Shown in pieces: positions 47,722 through 62,511 of a DNA stretch of 64,000 nucleotides. The first letter of the stretch is position 1. Each line of letters opens with the position of its first letter. A program made the position numbers and the translations under genes. Below the pieces are notes generated by a model. That model saw only the letters and a program-made list of their open reading frames with translations. It was not told the DNA's origin and did not search any database. Source of the stretch: Zingiber officinale (Eukaryota; Streptophyta; Magnoliopsida; Zingiberales; Zingiberaceae); the NCBI RefSeq assembly GCF_018446385.1, contig NC_056002.1:4203474-4267473 (forward strand), written 5' to 3'.

Positions 47722-49223
47722 ATGAGTTCGATTCCGAGCGAGAAGAAGCCTCCTCACGCTGTGTGCGTGCCCTTCCCGGCGCAAGGCCACATCACCCCCA
47801 TGCTCAAGCTCGCCAAGCTCCTCCACTCGCACGGCTTCCACATTTCTTTCGTCAACACCCACTACAACCACCGCCGCCTCCTCCGCTCCGGCGCCGTCTC
47901 CTCCCACGCCCTCCCCACCTTCCGCTTCCTCTCCATCCCCGACGGCCTCCCGCCCTCCGGCGACGACGCCACGCAGTCCATCCCCGCGCTCTGCAGCTCG
48001 CTCCCCCGCGCCGCCGCGGAGCCCTTCCGTGACCTCCTCAAGGCGCTGCCGGCGACCTGCGTCGTGTCCGACGGCGCGCTGACCTTCACGCTCGAAGCTG
48101 CCGAGGAGGTCGGCGTGCCGGCGGTGCTGTTTTGGACCACCAGCGCCTGCGGGTTCATGGGGTACCTCCATTACGAGCAGCTGCGCGAGCGAGGCCTCAC
48201 GCCGTTTAAGGGTGATCATTGCGAAACTCAACGATTTCCATCGATAAATTTTTTTTAAAAAAAAATTTGTCTCAATTTTATTTTATTTTATTGAGAATTT
48301 TAGATGAAAAGGATCTCACAAATGGGTACCTGGATACCCCTGTCGATTGGATTCCGGGCATGACGAAGACGATGCGACTCAGGGACTTCCCCACCTTCAT
48401 CCGCACCACCGACCCCAACGACGTCATGCTCAACTACTGCATCCGAGAGGCCCGGCGCGCCGCCCTCTCCGCCGCCGTCGTCCTCAACACCTTCGACGAC
48501 CTCGAGCGCCCCGTCCTCGACGGCATAGCAACCGTCCTCCCACGGCCAGTCTACACCATCGGCCCCCTCCTCTCCTCCCCCGGCGGCGGGGCTCTCTCCT
48601 CCCTCCGCTCCAACCTGTGGAAGGAGGATCCCGGCTGCCTGGAGTGGCTCCGCGGCAAGCGCCCCAGCTCCGTCGTGTACGTCAACTTCGGCAGCATCAC
48701 GGTGATGACAAGGGAACAGCTGGTGGAGTTCGCGTGGGGGCTGGCCGACTGCGGGTACGAGTTCCTGTGGGTGGTACGGCCGGACTTGGTGACGGGGAAC
48801 TCGGCGGTGCTTCCACCGGAGTTCGTAAAAGAGACCGAGAACAGAGGGCTGCTGGCGAGCTGGTGCCCGCAGGAGGCAGTACTGGGACACGAGGCCATCG
48901 GGGGGTTCCTAACACACAGCGGGTGGAATTCCACGATAGAGAGTATCACCGCCGGCGTGGCGATGCTGTCGTGGCCGTTCTTCGCGGAGCAGCAAACCAA
49001 CTGCCGGTACGCATGCGAAGAGTGGGGGAACGCCATGGAGATCGACAACGACGTAAAAAGGACGGAGGTGGCGGACTTGATAAGGACGTTGATGGGAGGA
49101 GAGAAAGGAAGAGATATGAAGAGAATGGCGGCAGAGTGGAAGGAGAAGGCGGCGAGGGCCACAGGACCCGGTGGATCGTCGGAGGTGAACCTCCAAAGGC
49201 TTATTGAAGAGGTGCTACTTTAA
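47722..49223 (+). CDS. UDP-glycosyltransferase, UGT85A-like (2 exons, 469 aa)
   Basis: Exons are 47722-48211 and 48304-49223, with a 92-base GT-AG intron at the position typical of UGT85 genes (after '...GLTPFK'). The enzyme would transfer glucose from UDP-glucose to a small acceptor in the cytosol. The catalytic His23 is in 'PFPAQGHITPM' and the partner Asp117 in 'CVVSDG'. The 44-residue PSPG sugar-donor box runs from Trp350 (WCPQEAVLGHEAIGGF) through 'HSGWNS' to Gln393 (FFAEQ), complete with its key residues. The final Gln suggests UDP-glucose as donor. Length is normal for the family (about 480). Relatives include 7-deoxyloganetin and cyanohydrin glucosyltransferases, but the acceptor cannot be read from sequence. 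An earlier in-frame ATG at 47641 overlaps the TATA region and is rejected. Confidence 0.93.
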
Positions 49224-49341
49224 TCAAATATATTGCAAAATATACATTGTTATTGGGGATATCAAGTATCATTTTACAAATTATATATGGTTTTATCCTT
49301 TATATAAAAAATGGGATGTATATTTTATCTTTATTGTATTC

Positions 49342-50102
49342 AAAATTTTTGTTGAAAATCGATTCTCGATGACTATCAAAACACTCTTCACTGATAATGA
49401 ATGTAAATTCTTAGCTCTTCGCTCCTTTCTTACTACTCATGGTATCAGTCACCTTACCACTCCTTCACACACTCCTGAACACAATGGATACTCTGAACGT
49501 TGTCATCATCATATTATTGAAATTGGTCTCACTTTATTGCACAAAGCGCATATTCCATTCACTTTCTGGCCTTATGCCTTTGTTGCGGCAGTCTATTTGA
49601 TTAACCGCATGTCCTCTTTTGAAAATTTGTTCACCTCCGTTCCTAATCTTTCTAAGCTTCAAGTTTTCGGGTGTCTATGCTTTCCGTGGCTACGCCCTTA
49701 CTCTCACCACAAGCTTGATCTCAAGTCAACCTCTTGTGTCTTCCTTGACTATTCTTTCACCCAGAGTGTCTTCCTGTGCTATAATGTCACTCTAAAAAGA
49801 ATTTTTTATCTCGTCATGTTAAGTTTGTGGAGCATGTTTTTCCATTTGTCATCACCTTCTCCTTGAATTCAACAATAATATACATTAATTCTGAGCTTTC
49901 TGCTGCACCAGTCCTCTCGTGGGATCCTCCGGGACCGGTTCCACAACCTGTCATTAGGCGTAACCATCCACAACCAACTTCTTCACCGCTGTCATCGCCG
50001 CCGCCATCACCGCCTCTTGTTGTCGAACCGTCCATGTTACCTAGTGGCGATCGGCCCTCTAACCCACCGCCTCTCTATCCCCCTCTCGCTTCTCAATTTT
50101 AA
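49342..50102 (+). mobile_element. Copia integrase fragment (fossil)
   Basis: An integrase core remnant ('TPSHTPEHNGYSERCHHHI', 'FWPYAFVAAVYLINRM', 'VFGCLCFPWLRPY') is followed by a Pro-rich linker. It is a broken piece with no LTRs of its own visible and abuts the next Copia fossil. The 3' flank of the UGT gene (to about 49266) precedes it. Confidence 0.75.
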
Positions 50103-52080
50103 GACCTTATACTCTGTATCAATTTTAAGATCCAATAATATGGTTAGTTTTTTTCCTTCTCTTAATTTCTATATGGTGTCATAGCAGTTCTCCTTCTCTG
50201 ACCTAATTTTTTCTACCGCCTCCTGTTATTGCTTCCTGTTGTCGCTGCCGTCTCCTACTACTGCTATTGATTTCGGCGCTGACATCTACTTTCTATCTTG
50301 CTGCTGTTGATTTCGACGTCGACATTATTTTCTGCCGATTTCAATGTTGATGTAATTTTCTACCGATTTTGGCACCAACGTCTTGTGTTATCAATTTCGA
50401 CGCCGACACTCTTTTCTACCGATTTTGCTGTCGAAGCTCTATGACATCCTTTTCTGTCTTAGATTATTTGTGTGATCACGGGTCGTCCTGACATCAGTTT
50501 TTGCGAATCATACAAATGTGTATCCTTACAGTTTAGTTATTCTGAGAATTATTCATTCTGTTATAATGCTTAGTCATGTAGATGTTTAATGAAAATCTGA
50601 TTCATATATGTTTAAGTAGTTTCAACAGTTCCTTTCTTTACAGCCCTCTGCCATGTCAGCTTTCTCTCATACAGGTTTATCGTCGTCTAGTATTTCAAGC
50701 ATATCTTCATCTTTGTGGATTTTGGACTATGGTGCCTCTCATCATATATCATCCAATTTATTATCTTTTGTTTCTTTTTCTACCTGTTTATCGATATCTA
50801 TTGTGACTACTGATAGTACTCCTATGTCATTAGTAGGTGTTGGTTCAATTGTTACGTCTTTTTTATCTTTTACTAATGTTTATTATATTCCGAGTCTTAC
50901 TTTAAATCTTGTTTCTGTTAGTCAATTATATGAGTCTAGATACCTAGTCTCTTTTTCTTCATCCAATTGTTATGTTTAGGACCCGCAATCTCATAGGCTG
51001 ATTGGGACAGGCCATAAGCAAGGAGGACTCTATGTTTTAGATCAACTCAAATTACCAAAAGTTGTAGCTTCGAGTATGGATTTATCGTCTTTTTATCTGA
51101 GTCGATCATCTTCTGATCTTTATTTGTGGCACTCTCACTTAGGTCATGTTTCAGCGTCTTGTTTGTAGTTTTTTGCCTCTACAGAGCATTCGGACCTTTA
51201 AAAAGTTCTGATATTTCTGATTATAGTGGTTGTAAATTGGCCAAATTTTCTGCCTTACCATTTTCTAAAAGTCTTTCTTTTTTCATCTGCTCCATTTGAT
51301 CTTATCGATTCTGATGTGTGGGTACCCTCTTCTATTTCTACAAAAGGGGGGTTAAGGTATTATATTTCGTTTATTGATAATTACACTCGTTAATTTTGTT
51401 TCTATCTTATGAAACGCAAGTCTGATTATCTTACAATTTTCAATAACTTTAAAGTTCTTGTGAAAACTCAACATTCTAGTGTCATAAAGTGTTTTCATTG
51501 TGATTTGGGGGGTGAATACACTTCGAATCAATTTTCACATTTACTTGATTCTGATGGTACTATTCATCAAACCTCGTGTATATATACTCCTGAACAAAAT
51601 GACGTAGCTGAACAGAAACATAGACATCTTGTTGAAACAGTCTGCTCATTTTTATTGTCTGCTAGTGTTCCTAGTGCCTTTTGGAAGAAAGCAATCCTTA
51701 TTGCTGCTCATGTCATTAATAGAATTACAAGCTCACACAATTCAAGTTTGTCACCTTTTGAAAAATTGTATGGGTATGCTTTTATCTATTCCTCTTTGCG
51801 TGTTTTTGGTTGTACTTGTTTTGTCCTTCGTCGACATGCAGAGTGTAATAAGTCAGCTTCTCGGTTTGCTCTTTATATTTTCTTGGTTATGGTGTTAGTC
51901 AAAAAGGATATCGTTGCTTTGATCCCATTAGTCAAAAATTTTATGTCTCTCGTCATATTGTGTTTTTTGAGCATATTCTATTCTTTTCTATTTTGGCTAG
52001 TTCGTATAATATGACAAAATCAGATGTGCTTTGCATTAATCCTTTAAATACCGATGCAGAGGAAGATTCACCCACAAATC

Positions 52081-53363
52081 TGTTGGATCGAGAAGCGCTA
52101 GAGGGGGTGAATAGCGCTCGTGGCTATTTCGTTCGATTTAAAACAGAGTCGAAAATACGGAGCGGAATTAAGTAAAGAAAAGAGCACACGCAAACACCAG
52201 TAGACACAAGTCGTTTACTTGGTTCGGAGCCTGTGGCGACTCCTACTCCAAGGCCCGCGATCGTTGATCACTTACTGTGGGCAACAACTATATCGCGCAA
52301 AGAGTTTGTACAAATGTAAGTTACAATAAGTGCAATAATTAAAGAAAACTTATACCGACGTTAGAATCTTAAAGTAACGGAGCTCCGGGTCATCAGAAAC
52401 TTGTAGCAGCACTTCAGGGTGTTTTTGAAGCAGCGCGTTGTATCTTGATCACTTAGAAATTGTTGTTTTGAGCCTCTGCCTCGAACCCCCTTTTAAACAG
52501 TGCTGGAGTCGCCTCCAAGCCTGTCCGAGGCACCTCTAGGCCGCCGAGTCGCACGCGTGGATCAGCTCTGATCTGGTCGCACCTTATCCCATTGAAGGCG
52601 CCTCCAAGCTGCTCCAAGGCACCTCCAACGCCTGGTCCAAGGCGCTTTCAGCTTCCTCCGAGGCGCCTCCAGCGTCTCTGGACAACTGGCTTCTTCTAGC
52701 ACCCGAGGCGCCTCCAAGCCCCATTGAGGTGCCTCGGACACTGTTCATCCAAGGTTAAATGTGTTCCTTTGTTCCTGCAAAATGTGTTAGTCCCAAACAC
52801 AAAACCCTGCAAAATAAAGTTAGCACAGAAATATAATAAATGATATCGACAGTCATCGGACTGTCCAGGTTTGACTTCGGATTTCCAACCGGAAACCCTA
52901 GGTCGACCCGACGCCTACTGTTCCCTCTACGGGGAACGCGCCCTCACCTACTCCACTTAGGAGATTTACCTGTTGCCAGTGCGATCCTCCAGATCGACTG
53001 GACTTTTGCTTAGCGTTCGAAGCTTCCGGACTTTCTGCTGGACTTCCGCTTCCCGGCCCATCCAGTCTTTCACCTGGTTCGCGACACCAGGACTTTCCAC
53101 CTAGGGTTACCCCCCTAGGACTTTTGCCTGAAGCTGTCGACCCGCTAAGACTTTCCGCATAGGGTTACTACCCCCTATAACCTAGGGTTACCACACCCTA
53201 GGGTTTTCCACCTGCCTAACCGCAGCTAAGACTTTTGTTTAAGTACCACTTAGGACTTTCCTGCAAACTCCATGAACTTGTTAGATCACAACACTACTTA
53301 ACTTTGAACTCTTTGTCATTATCAAAACTTGGGTTCGATCGTCTGATGCTTCCCGCACCAACA
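52081..53363 (-). mobile_element. Solo LTR inserted in the Copia fossil
   Basis: TGTTGGATCG...CCAACA, 1283 bp, has a perfect 5 bp duplication AAATC (52076-52080 and 53364-53368). On the minus strand its 3' end reads 'ctattcaccccctctagcgc', the same signature as the other large LTRs here, so it is in minus orientation. It carries a cluster of GAGGCGCCTC-type repeats at about 52500-52740. No internal region remains. Confidence 0.88.
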
Positions 53364-55131
53364 AAATCTTACTGGTAGTTCAACTGAATCTGGTATTTTG
53401 GTTCCCGAGATATCCGCTCCACATGTTCCTCCTTCTACCACTATCCAATTATATCCTGAGATTGTGGATGACCCTTCTCTCCACTGTCGTCAATCCACTC
53501 GTGTTCGTAAGTCTATTAAACTACCAAATTTTCTTTACTTGTATTATTCTCGTTCTTTTGCTTCATTTGTTGCATCTATTCATTGTCTTTCTGATCTTGA
53601 ATCTTATAGAAAAGCTATTTGTAATCCACTTTGGCAGAGTGCTATAGCTGAGGAACTAACTGCTTTGCATCAGAGTCATACATGAGATTTGATTTCATTG
53701 CCACCAGAAAAACATACTATTGGTTCTCGTTGGGTAAATAATATTAAAACTAAATATGATGGATCTATCGAACGATACAAAGCTCATCTTGTTGCTAAAG
53801 GTTATTCTCAGAAGTATGACATGAATTATAAGAAACATTTGCTTCTGTTGCAAAAATGATAACTGTTCGTACTCTGATTGTTATTGCTTCTATTTGTCGA
53901 TGGAGAATATCTCAAATGGATGTCAGAACGCATTTCTAAATGGTGATTTTCATGAATAAGTTTATATGGCACCTCCTCCTGGTATTTCACACAAACTTGG
54001 TGAAGTTTGCAGGCTTCGTAAAGTATTTTATGGTCTCAAACAAGCAGCTCGTGCTTGGTTTGAGAAGTTCTCTACAATGATTAATTCGTTTGGTTTTTAT
54101 CCTAGTAATCATGATTCAGCATTGTTTGTCAGATGTACGAGTGCAAGTCATATTTTTTTATCATTATATGTTGATGACATAATTATTGCTAGTAATGATT
54201 CTGATGGAATTGCTTCTTTAAAGTCTGAGTTGGCTCATTATTTTGCTATGAAATACTTGGGTATACTACGCTATTTTCTGGGCATTGAAGTTGTTTATTC
54301 CCTGAAGGTTATCTTTTTATCTCAGTCAAAGTATATATCTAATCTGTTTGAGCGTGCTTGTCTTACTGATAATAGAGTTGTTGATACTCCTATTGAGACT
54401 AATGCTCGATATTCTCCATCTGATGGGTCACCTTTGTCGGATCTTAGTTTGTACATAACTATTGTTGGAAACTTGGTTTATTTCATCGTGACTCATCCAG
54501 ATATTGTGTATGTTGTTCATGTGGTTAGTCAATTTTGTTGCTGCACCAAATACAATTCATTGGGTTGTTGTTCTTCGTATTCTCAGGTATCTTCGGGACA
54601 CTCAATTTCAAAGCATTTTATTTTCTTCTACTTCATCTCTTGAGCTACGTGCATACTCTGATGCGGGTTGGGCTAATGATCCTACGGATCGCAAATCTAC
54701 CACTAGTTTCTGCATTTTTCGTGGTAATTCCCTCATTTCTTGAAAGAGTAAAAACTAAAATGTTATTTCTAGATCTTCCACAAAAGTTGAGTATCGTGTC
54801 ATGACCTCAACTACTTATGAGATAGTTTTGTTACATTGATTGCTTGCGGATATGTGTGACTCTCTTCAACCTACTCCATTATATTGTGATAATTAAAGCA
54901 CTATTCAAATTATACGCAATTTAATTTTTTATGAGCGGACGAAACATATTGAAATTGATTGTCACATTACTCATCACCATCTTCATATTGGCACTATCAC
55001 ATTATCTTTTGTTCTTTCAAAGGTACAAATTACTAATATGTTTACCAAGACACATTCCGCTTCACGTTTTCATTTCTTATCTGACAAACTCTCAATGCTT
55101 CTCGCTATAACATCGTGAGTTTGAGGGAGGA

Positions 55132-55298
55132 TGTTAAATTATATATTTATTTGTTTATAGCTTTTAGCGTAATTTGGATTTTTTTTTTCCTTTTTTTTAT
55201 AGAGTTTAGAGTTTATTAACTTAACTATATAAGATTTTATATTCTGTATCAATTTTAAGATCTAATAATATAATTATTTTTTTCTTTAAATTTCTACA
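55132..55298 (+). repeat. 3' LTR of the Copia fossil
   Basis: Matches the truncated 5' copy at 50103-50173 ('tctgtatcaattttaagatc(c/t)aataatat'). Confidence 0.8.
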
Positions 55299-56189
55299 CG
55301 TAGAAGAGATCGAAAATAGAGCTGTTTGCAAGTTGATGCCCGTAGGAGGCGGTACTGGGACACGAGGCCATCGGAGGGTTCCTAAGAGCATCCGCAGTGG
55401 GAGCTCCTTCGAAGCTCCCACTGCGGATGTGGCAGTACGGAAGAAGCTCCCTCCCATAGTGGGAGGGAGCTTCTTCCCCATTTGGCAAGGAGCGGCTCCA
55501 TACAGATGGAGCCGCTCCTTCACCGTCTTTTTTTTTTTTAATTAAAATAAGTTTTTTTAATTTAAATATAATATTAGAGATATTTTTTTAATTAGGAAAA
55601 AAATATATATGGTTTGGAGGTTTAAAAAATATGGGATCATGAAGTTTCATGTTAGTAATTTATAAATTTAAATTTTATAAATATTTAATCGTATATGTAA
55701 AATATGAAAGAGAAATAGGAATTATATATAGTAGAAAGTGTGGGACCCATAAAGAAATTATTGAAAAATTTTTTGATAGTAGAAAGAAATATGAGATTTT
55801 TAACTTTTGATGTGGTACATATATGATAACGAAAGAACTCTCAACTCTCAATGGGTTTTAACTAGTGTGGATGCCTAACACACAGCGGATGCAATTCCAC
55901 GATAGAGAGTGTCACCGCCAGCGTGGCGATGCTGTCGTGGCCGTTCTTCACGGAGCAGCAAACCAACTGCCGGTACGCATGCAAAGAGTGGGGGAACGCC
56001 ATGGAGATCGATAACGGCGTAAAAAGGACGGAGGTGGCGGACTTGATAAGGACGTTGATGGGAGGAGAGAAAGGTAGAGATATGAAGAGAATGGCGGCAG
56101 AGTGGAAGGAGAAGGCGGCGAGGCCCACAGGACCCGGTGGATCGTCGGTGGTGAACCTCCAAAGGCTTATCGAAGAGGCGCTACTTTAA
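55299..56189 (+). pseudogene. UGT85-like pseudogene: 3' part of a tandem copy
   Basis: 55299-55385 aligns to about 48826-48911 of the intact UGT, and 55876-56189 aligns to 48910-49223. The two parts are split within the PSPG box by a MITE. The downstream ~40 bases also match ('tttaatcaaatatattgc...ggggatatcaag'), so this was a genomic duplication and not a retrocopy. The 5' two thirds are absent and the Copia fossil lies exactly at the break. The last 88 codons stay open (MAMLSWPFFTEQQ...RLIEEALL) and are very close to the parent. In the PSPG box HSGWNS has become HSGCNS. There is no start, donor-site Trp or acceptor domain, so it is non-functional. Confidence 0.9.
55386..55875. mobile_element. 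Harbinger/Tourist-type MITE in the UGT pseudogene
   Basis: 490 bp between TAA duplications (55383-55385 and 55876-55878). Left end GAGCATCCGCAGTG; right end, on the minus strand, GGCATCCACACTAG. A strong hairpin (arms CATCCGCAGTGGGAGCT and AGCTCCCACTGCGGATG) lies at 55388-55428. It is non-coding. Confidence 0.7.
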
Positions 56190-56496
56190 TCAAATATATT
56201 GCGAAATAAAAATTGTTATTGGGGATATCAAGGACACTTCATCCTTCGCCGATCAAACCAACAACTAAGAAAACAAGTCAACTCATAAATCAAATATCAA
56301 AAATGATTAACACTAATACACTGTGAAGTAATGTTTAAGAAAAACTCTTCAACAATTGGTTTGTTCGATTCCCATATCAAGGCGTCACAACTACAAACGC
56401 GAAGGGACTCGAGTAGATAATATCTAAGCAAAAAACACTCCTCATGGAAAGAAAATTCTTCACCAGCATCAAAAAGAGAGGGAAATAGCATACAGT
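56190..56496. other. Spacer between the UGT pseudogene and the eS6 3' end
   Basis: It should contain the eS6 3' UTR on the minus strand. No other gene seen. Confidence 0.4.
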
Positions 56497-59208
<2,712 letters not shown>

Positions 59209-59291
59209 AGTGGATCAAACACTCTTGTGCCTCAACAAGCTGGAGAGAGCAGAGCACCCAGAGTACGACGACGTCAGGCTGTTTCCGTGGC

Positions 59292-59298
59292 TAGGGTT
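59292..59298 (-). promoter_or_regulatory. Telo-box of eS6
   Basis: Reads AACCCTA on the minus strand, about 84-90 bases upstream of the ATG. Telo-boxes are typical of plant ribosomal protein promoters, usually together with site II elements. Confidence 0.6.
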
Positions 59299-59403
59299 CT
59301 TTACGAAGCGATTGGCAATTTATGGGTGCCCTAATTCATGGAGAAGTAGGAGGATCCTTGAATCTCGACCGTTCATTTGTTTTTGAATATTTAAGTTTAA
59401 TGA

Positions 59404-59409
59404 GGCCCA
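59404..59409 (-). promoter_or_regulatory. Site II element of eS6
   Basis: TGGGCC on the minus strand, about 200 bases upstream of the ATG. TCP-type factors bind such elements in growth-related genes. A related TGGGCA lies on the plus strand at 59411-59416. Confidence 0.55.
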
Positions 59410-59613
59410 ATGGGCAAATTGACCCAGATGAATCGTACCCTATTTTTTCACCTTTTTATCTTTGAGTTTTGTATATAATTTCAATTCATTAATTAAATTA
59501 AAATATTGATCAACTGTGTTTATTATTGTTTGTATTTAATTATAAAAATGAAAACTAATATATTGTATATGTTTTTAAAAAAAAACATAAGTGAATAAAT
59601 AATAATTAATTAA

Positions 59614-59966
59614 GATGTATCCGCAACCCTAATTCGTTATTCGTTATAATATCCATCATCTCATAAAAAACATGGGGTTTATTGTCACATACTTATTATA
59701 ACAACATATTTTTTTCACTCACATCTTTTTTAACATTAACACTCATTATTTATGAGTCTACCGTCCACTCACTCATCTCTTTTATTATTTTTTTAAATAA
59801 TATTAAAATTTTTACAATTTTTAAAAAAATTAAAAAAAAATTGAGAGAGAAAGTGTTCAAACTTTTGAACACCTTTGAACACTCTCTCTTGTGAGTGGGC
59901 ATTATATGTCCACTCATAATGGAGAGGATGTGTTAAATGAATATTATAATATTCATTGAGGATGCT
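59614..59966. mobile_element. Possible Harbinger-type MITE
   Basis: Left end GATGTATCCGCAACC and right end, on the minus strand, AGCATCCTCAATG lie between TTAA sequences. The ends resemble those of the 55386-55875 MITE. AT-rich and non-coding. The terminal match is imperfect. Confidence 0.4.
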
Positions 59967-62503
59967 TTAATATTCAAATCTATTTATTTAATATATCTTA
60001 TATTTTTTACAATTAAAAAATTGATTGAAGACTAGTTTTTATGCACGAATTTTAGCTCACTTGGAATTAAACTAAAGAAATTTCTAAGGCATGTTGAGTG
60101 CTTTGCATCATTTGGCATTGTCCAACCTCAATCCTCCTTGGTTGATAAAAGAATAGCCAAAAATAAAATATTAATCTTTCTTTGGTTTCATTGGCACTAC
60201 TTTTTCATTATTATATAAAGGCCTTCTAGACCTTTTTTTTTTATCATTAAATCTTAAGTTGTAATATATTATTTTGAATTCTTTCTTCTGTCCTAGAGCT
60301 CAAGGTGTTGAAATTTCATTCATCATTCAAAATTTAGAGGTGAGAACTCAATATTTTGTCAAATTTTCACTTAGATTTTTTTTTAGTAACATTCTAAGCG
60401 ATGTCCCGATAGCTAATAACAAGTTAGTTTATGATAATTATCCAAAGGAATGAGTTATAATATAACAGTGTCTAAACTTGGATAAATTATCTTGAAATTT
60501 TTAATCATAATTTAAATTTTACATGTAGTCCCATGTTAAAAAAAAACTTTATTTCTACTTTCTAATGGACATCAATTTATCTAATTATTCCTATTTTTTA
60601 GATATAAAAAGTCTAAAATGAGATATAATCCCTTTTAAATTCAATTCTTAGACTAGAATCTAGTATATTTTCTATCAAATTGAGCACAATTCTTTTTTCA
60701 CTTGACCAATCGATTGATTGAGTTAATCGATTAAGCTTAAACTAATCGATTGATTGGTTATGCCGAAAAAAAGTCATACTATAGAAAATATATTAGATTT
60801 TCTTTTAATAATGCTCAATTAGATGTAAATATATAAGATTTTTTTAAAATTATGTTAAATTTAGTAGAAATTATATTAAGCATTAAAAATAAATATACTT
60901 AATTTGATAGAAAATATATTTGATTCGAGTTTAAATGTGTTAAATTTAGAAGGAATTATATCTTATTTTGAATATTTTATACCTAAAAGGAAGGAAGGAT
61001 AGTTAATTAGGTAACTAGGTTTATAAGTAAAAAGTTGAAGTAAAAAAAACTTTATATGTAATAGAGAGTGAAAATAATTATATATATATATATGGAACTA
61101 CATACGATGTTTAAGCTGATTGAAAATTTTAAAACAATTCACGGTCTAAAGTATTCACAAGATAAATTTATTTTAAAAAATTATATCTAGACTATCTGTA
61201 GGCATATAAGTCTTCTTGAAGGAATTTTTTAAGAAGAGAAAAAAATTCTGAAGATGTATTGAAGTAGATGAGTTGCTTGCCAATTAAAAAGAAACCTCAA
61301 ATTTTCTGAAGAGGTATCTTAAAAGCATAAAGCTTAACTGAAAAAGAGTGTGCTTGAGGAAGGAAAAAAAATAACTTAACCCCAAATTATTAAAATTTTA
61401 AATTTTAGAGATGATTTGATTTAGTCCTATAAAAATTTCCTATTGAATATGAAGATGAATAAAAAAGAACATGTAATTTTTAATGGATGATACAGTTTCA
61501 TAATTAATCGAACTCCTGTTATTGTATTCTGGGTTAAATATACTGAAGATTCTACTATGGATCAGACAAGTAGATGAATTGGTTTAACGAGTCAAAATTT
61601 ATATTCTCATACATTTTATTTTATAAAAGTTTTATTAAGCAGGTGTAATTCTATGATTTGATAGTTCCAACAACGTGGGACCATGTGGGCTTTACTGGCT
61701 AGTTAGAGCACCTATATTTATATTGTTAAAATTGTGAAAAAAATATATAAAAATAATTTCGATGAACATCTAGAATAGCCTGATGTCAAAAAATTAAAGA
61801 AAATATATTAATATATATTAAATTACTCTATTAAAATGATATAAATGTTATTGAGTGACATATTCTAAAATCAATCGTTTTTACAAGTGAGAGATGCATG
61901 CGGTAAAAATAGGATCGATCAAAGCATATATTGTTTAAAACTTAGGCAGTCATAATCCCGATCTCCTCTAAAATGATCCCATAAAAATCATAGGAGATTT
62001 CATCCATCCATTTTGCATGGGGAGATCTTTTTTACCGGCCACGAATTGTTCCTAAGAAATACTCGTACAGATACCAATTACATCATCAATCGTAGGTAAA
62101 AATAAAATCATTAATTTATTATTATTATTATTTTTAATAATATGAGTATCTAGCTCTTCGAACTGACTAATCCTAGAGATGATTAATCTGATCACATAGA
62201 AATTTTTCATTGGCTACTAGGAAAAACACTCGCCAAGGCTTGTCCAAGTAGTCAAGTGTTCTTAGAATACATTTGGTTTAAGGTAATACGTGATAACCTT
62301 GATTACCCATCTTAAGTAATATTATTTAACTTCATTTGATTTAGGTAATGATCAATTCCCAAGTTATCATGTTTGTTTGTCGTGTCACGAATTGTCAACA
62401 AAAAGGTCATGTATCCCGGAATTTGATTACCTCCGAATTCTAAAGTTTTTTCGATTCTGGGATTAATGATAATCCAATCGTAGGTTGTCGTCGAGCGTGA
62501 GCA
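59967..62503. other. AT-rich intergenic region
   Basis: No gene seen on either strand. A cluster of ATCGATTGATTG-type motifs lies at 60706-60758. Confidence 0.5.
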
Positions 62504-62511
62504 ACTAGAGG

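Larger units (their letters stand above)
50103..55298 (+). mobile_element. Copia retrotransposon fossil, short LTRs
   Basis: The 3' LTR is 55132-55298 (TGTTAAATT...TTCTACA, 167 bp), preceded by 'gagggagga'. The 5' LTR is truncated (about 50103-50173) and is followed by a decayed primer site (TGGTGTCATAGCAG). Pol parts in Copia order are protease-like (~50690-50980, 'LDYGASHHI'), integrase (~51400-51900), reverse transcriptase (~53700-54450, 'LYVDDIII') and RNase H (~54500-54900). It is broken, with many breaks (of the order of ten or more), and is interrupted by a solo LTR. The short LTRs suggest an Ale-type lineage, which is an inference. It appears old. Confidence 0.85.

Noticed and set aside
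48347-49207. 286-codon alternative frame inside the UGT gene, with frames on the other strand
   Set aside because: Shadow of the GC-rich UGT exon; composition is Arg/Pro-rich and without domain.
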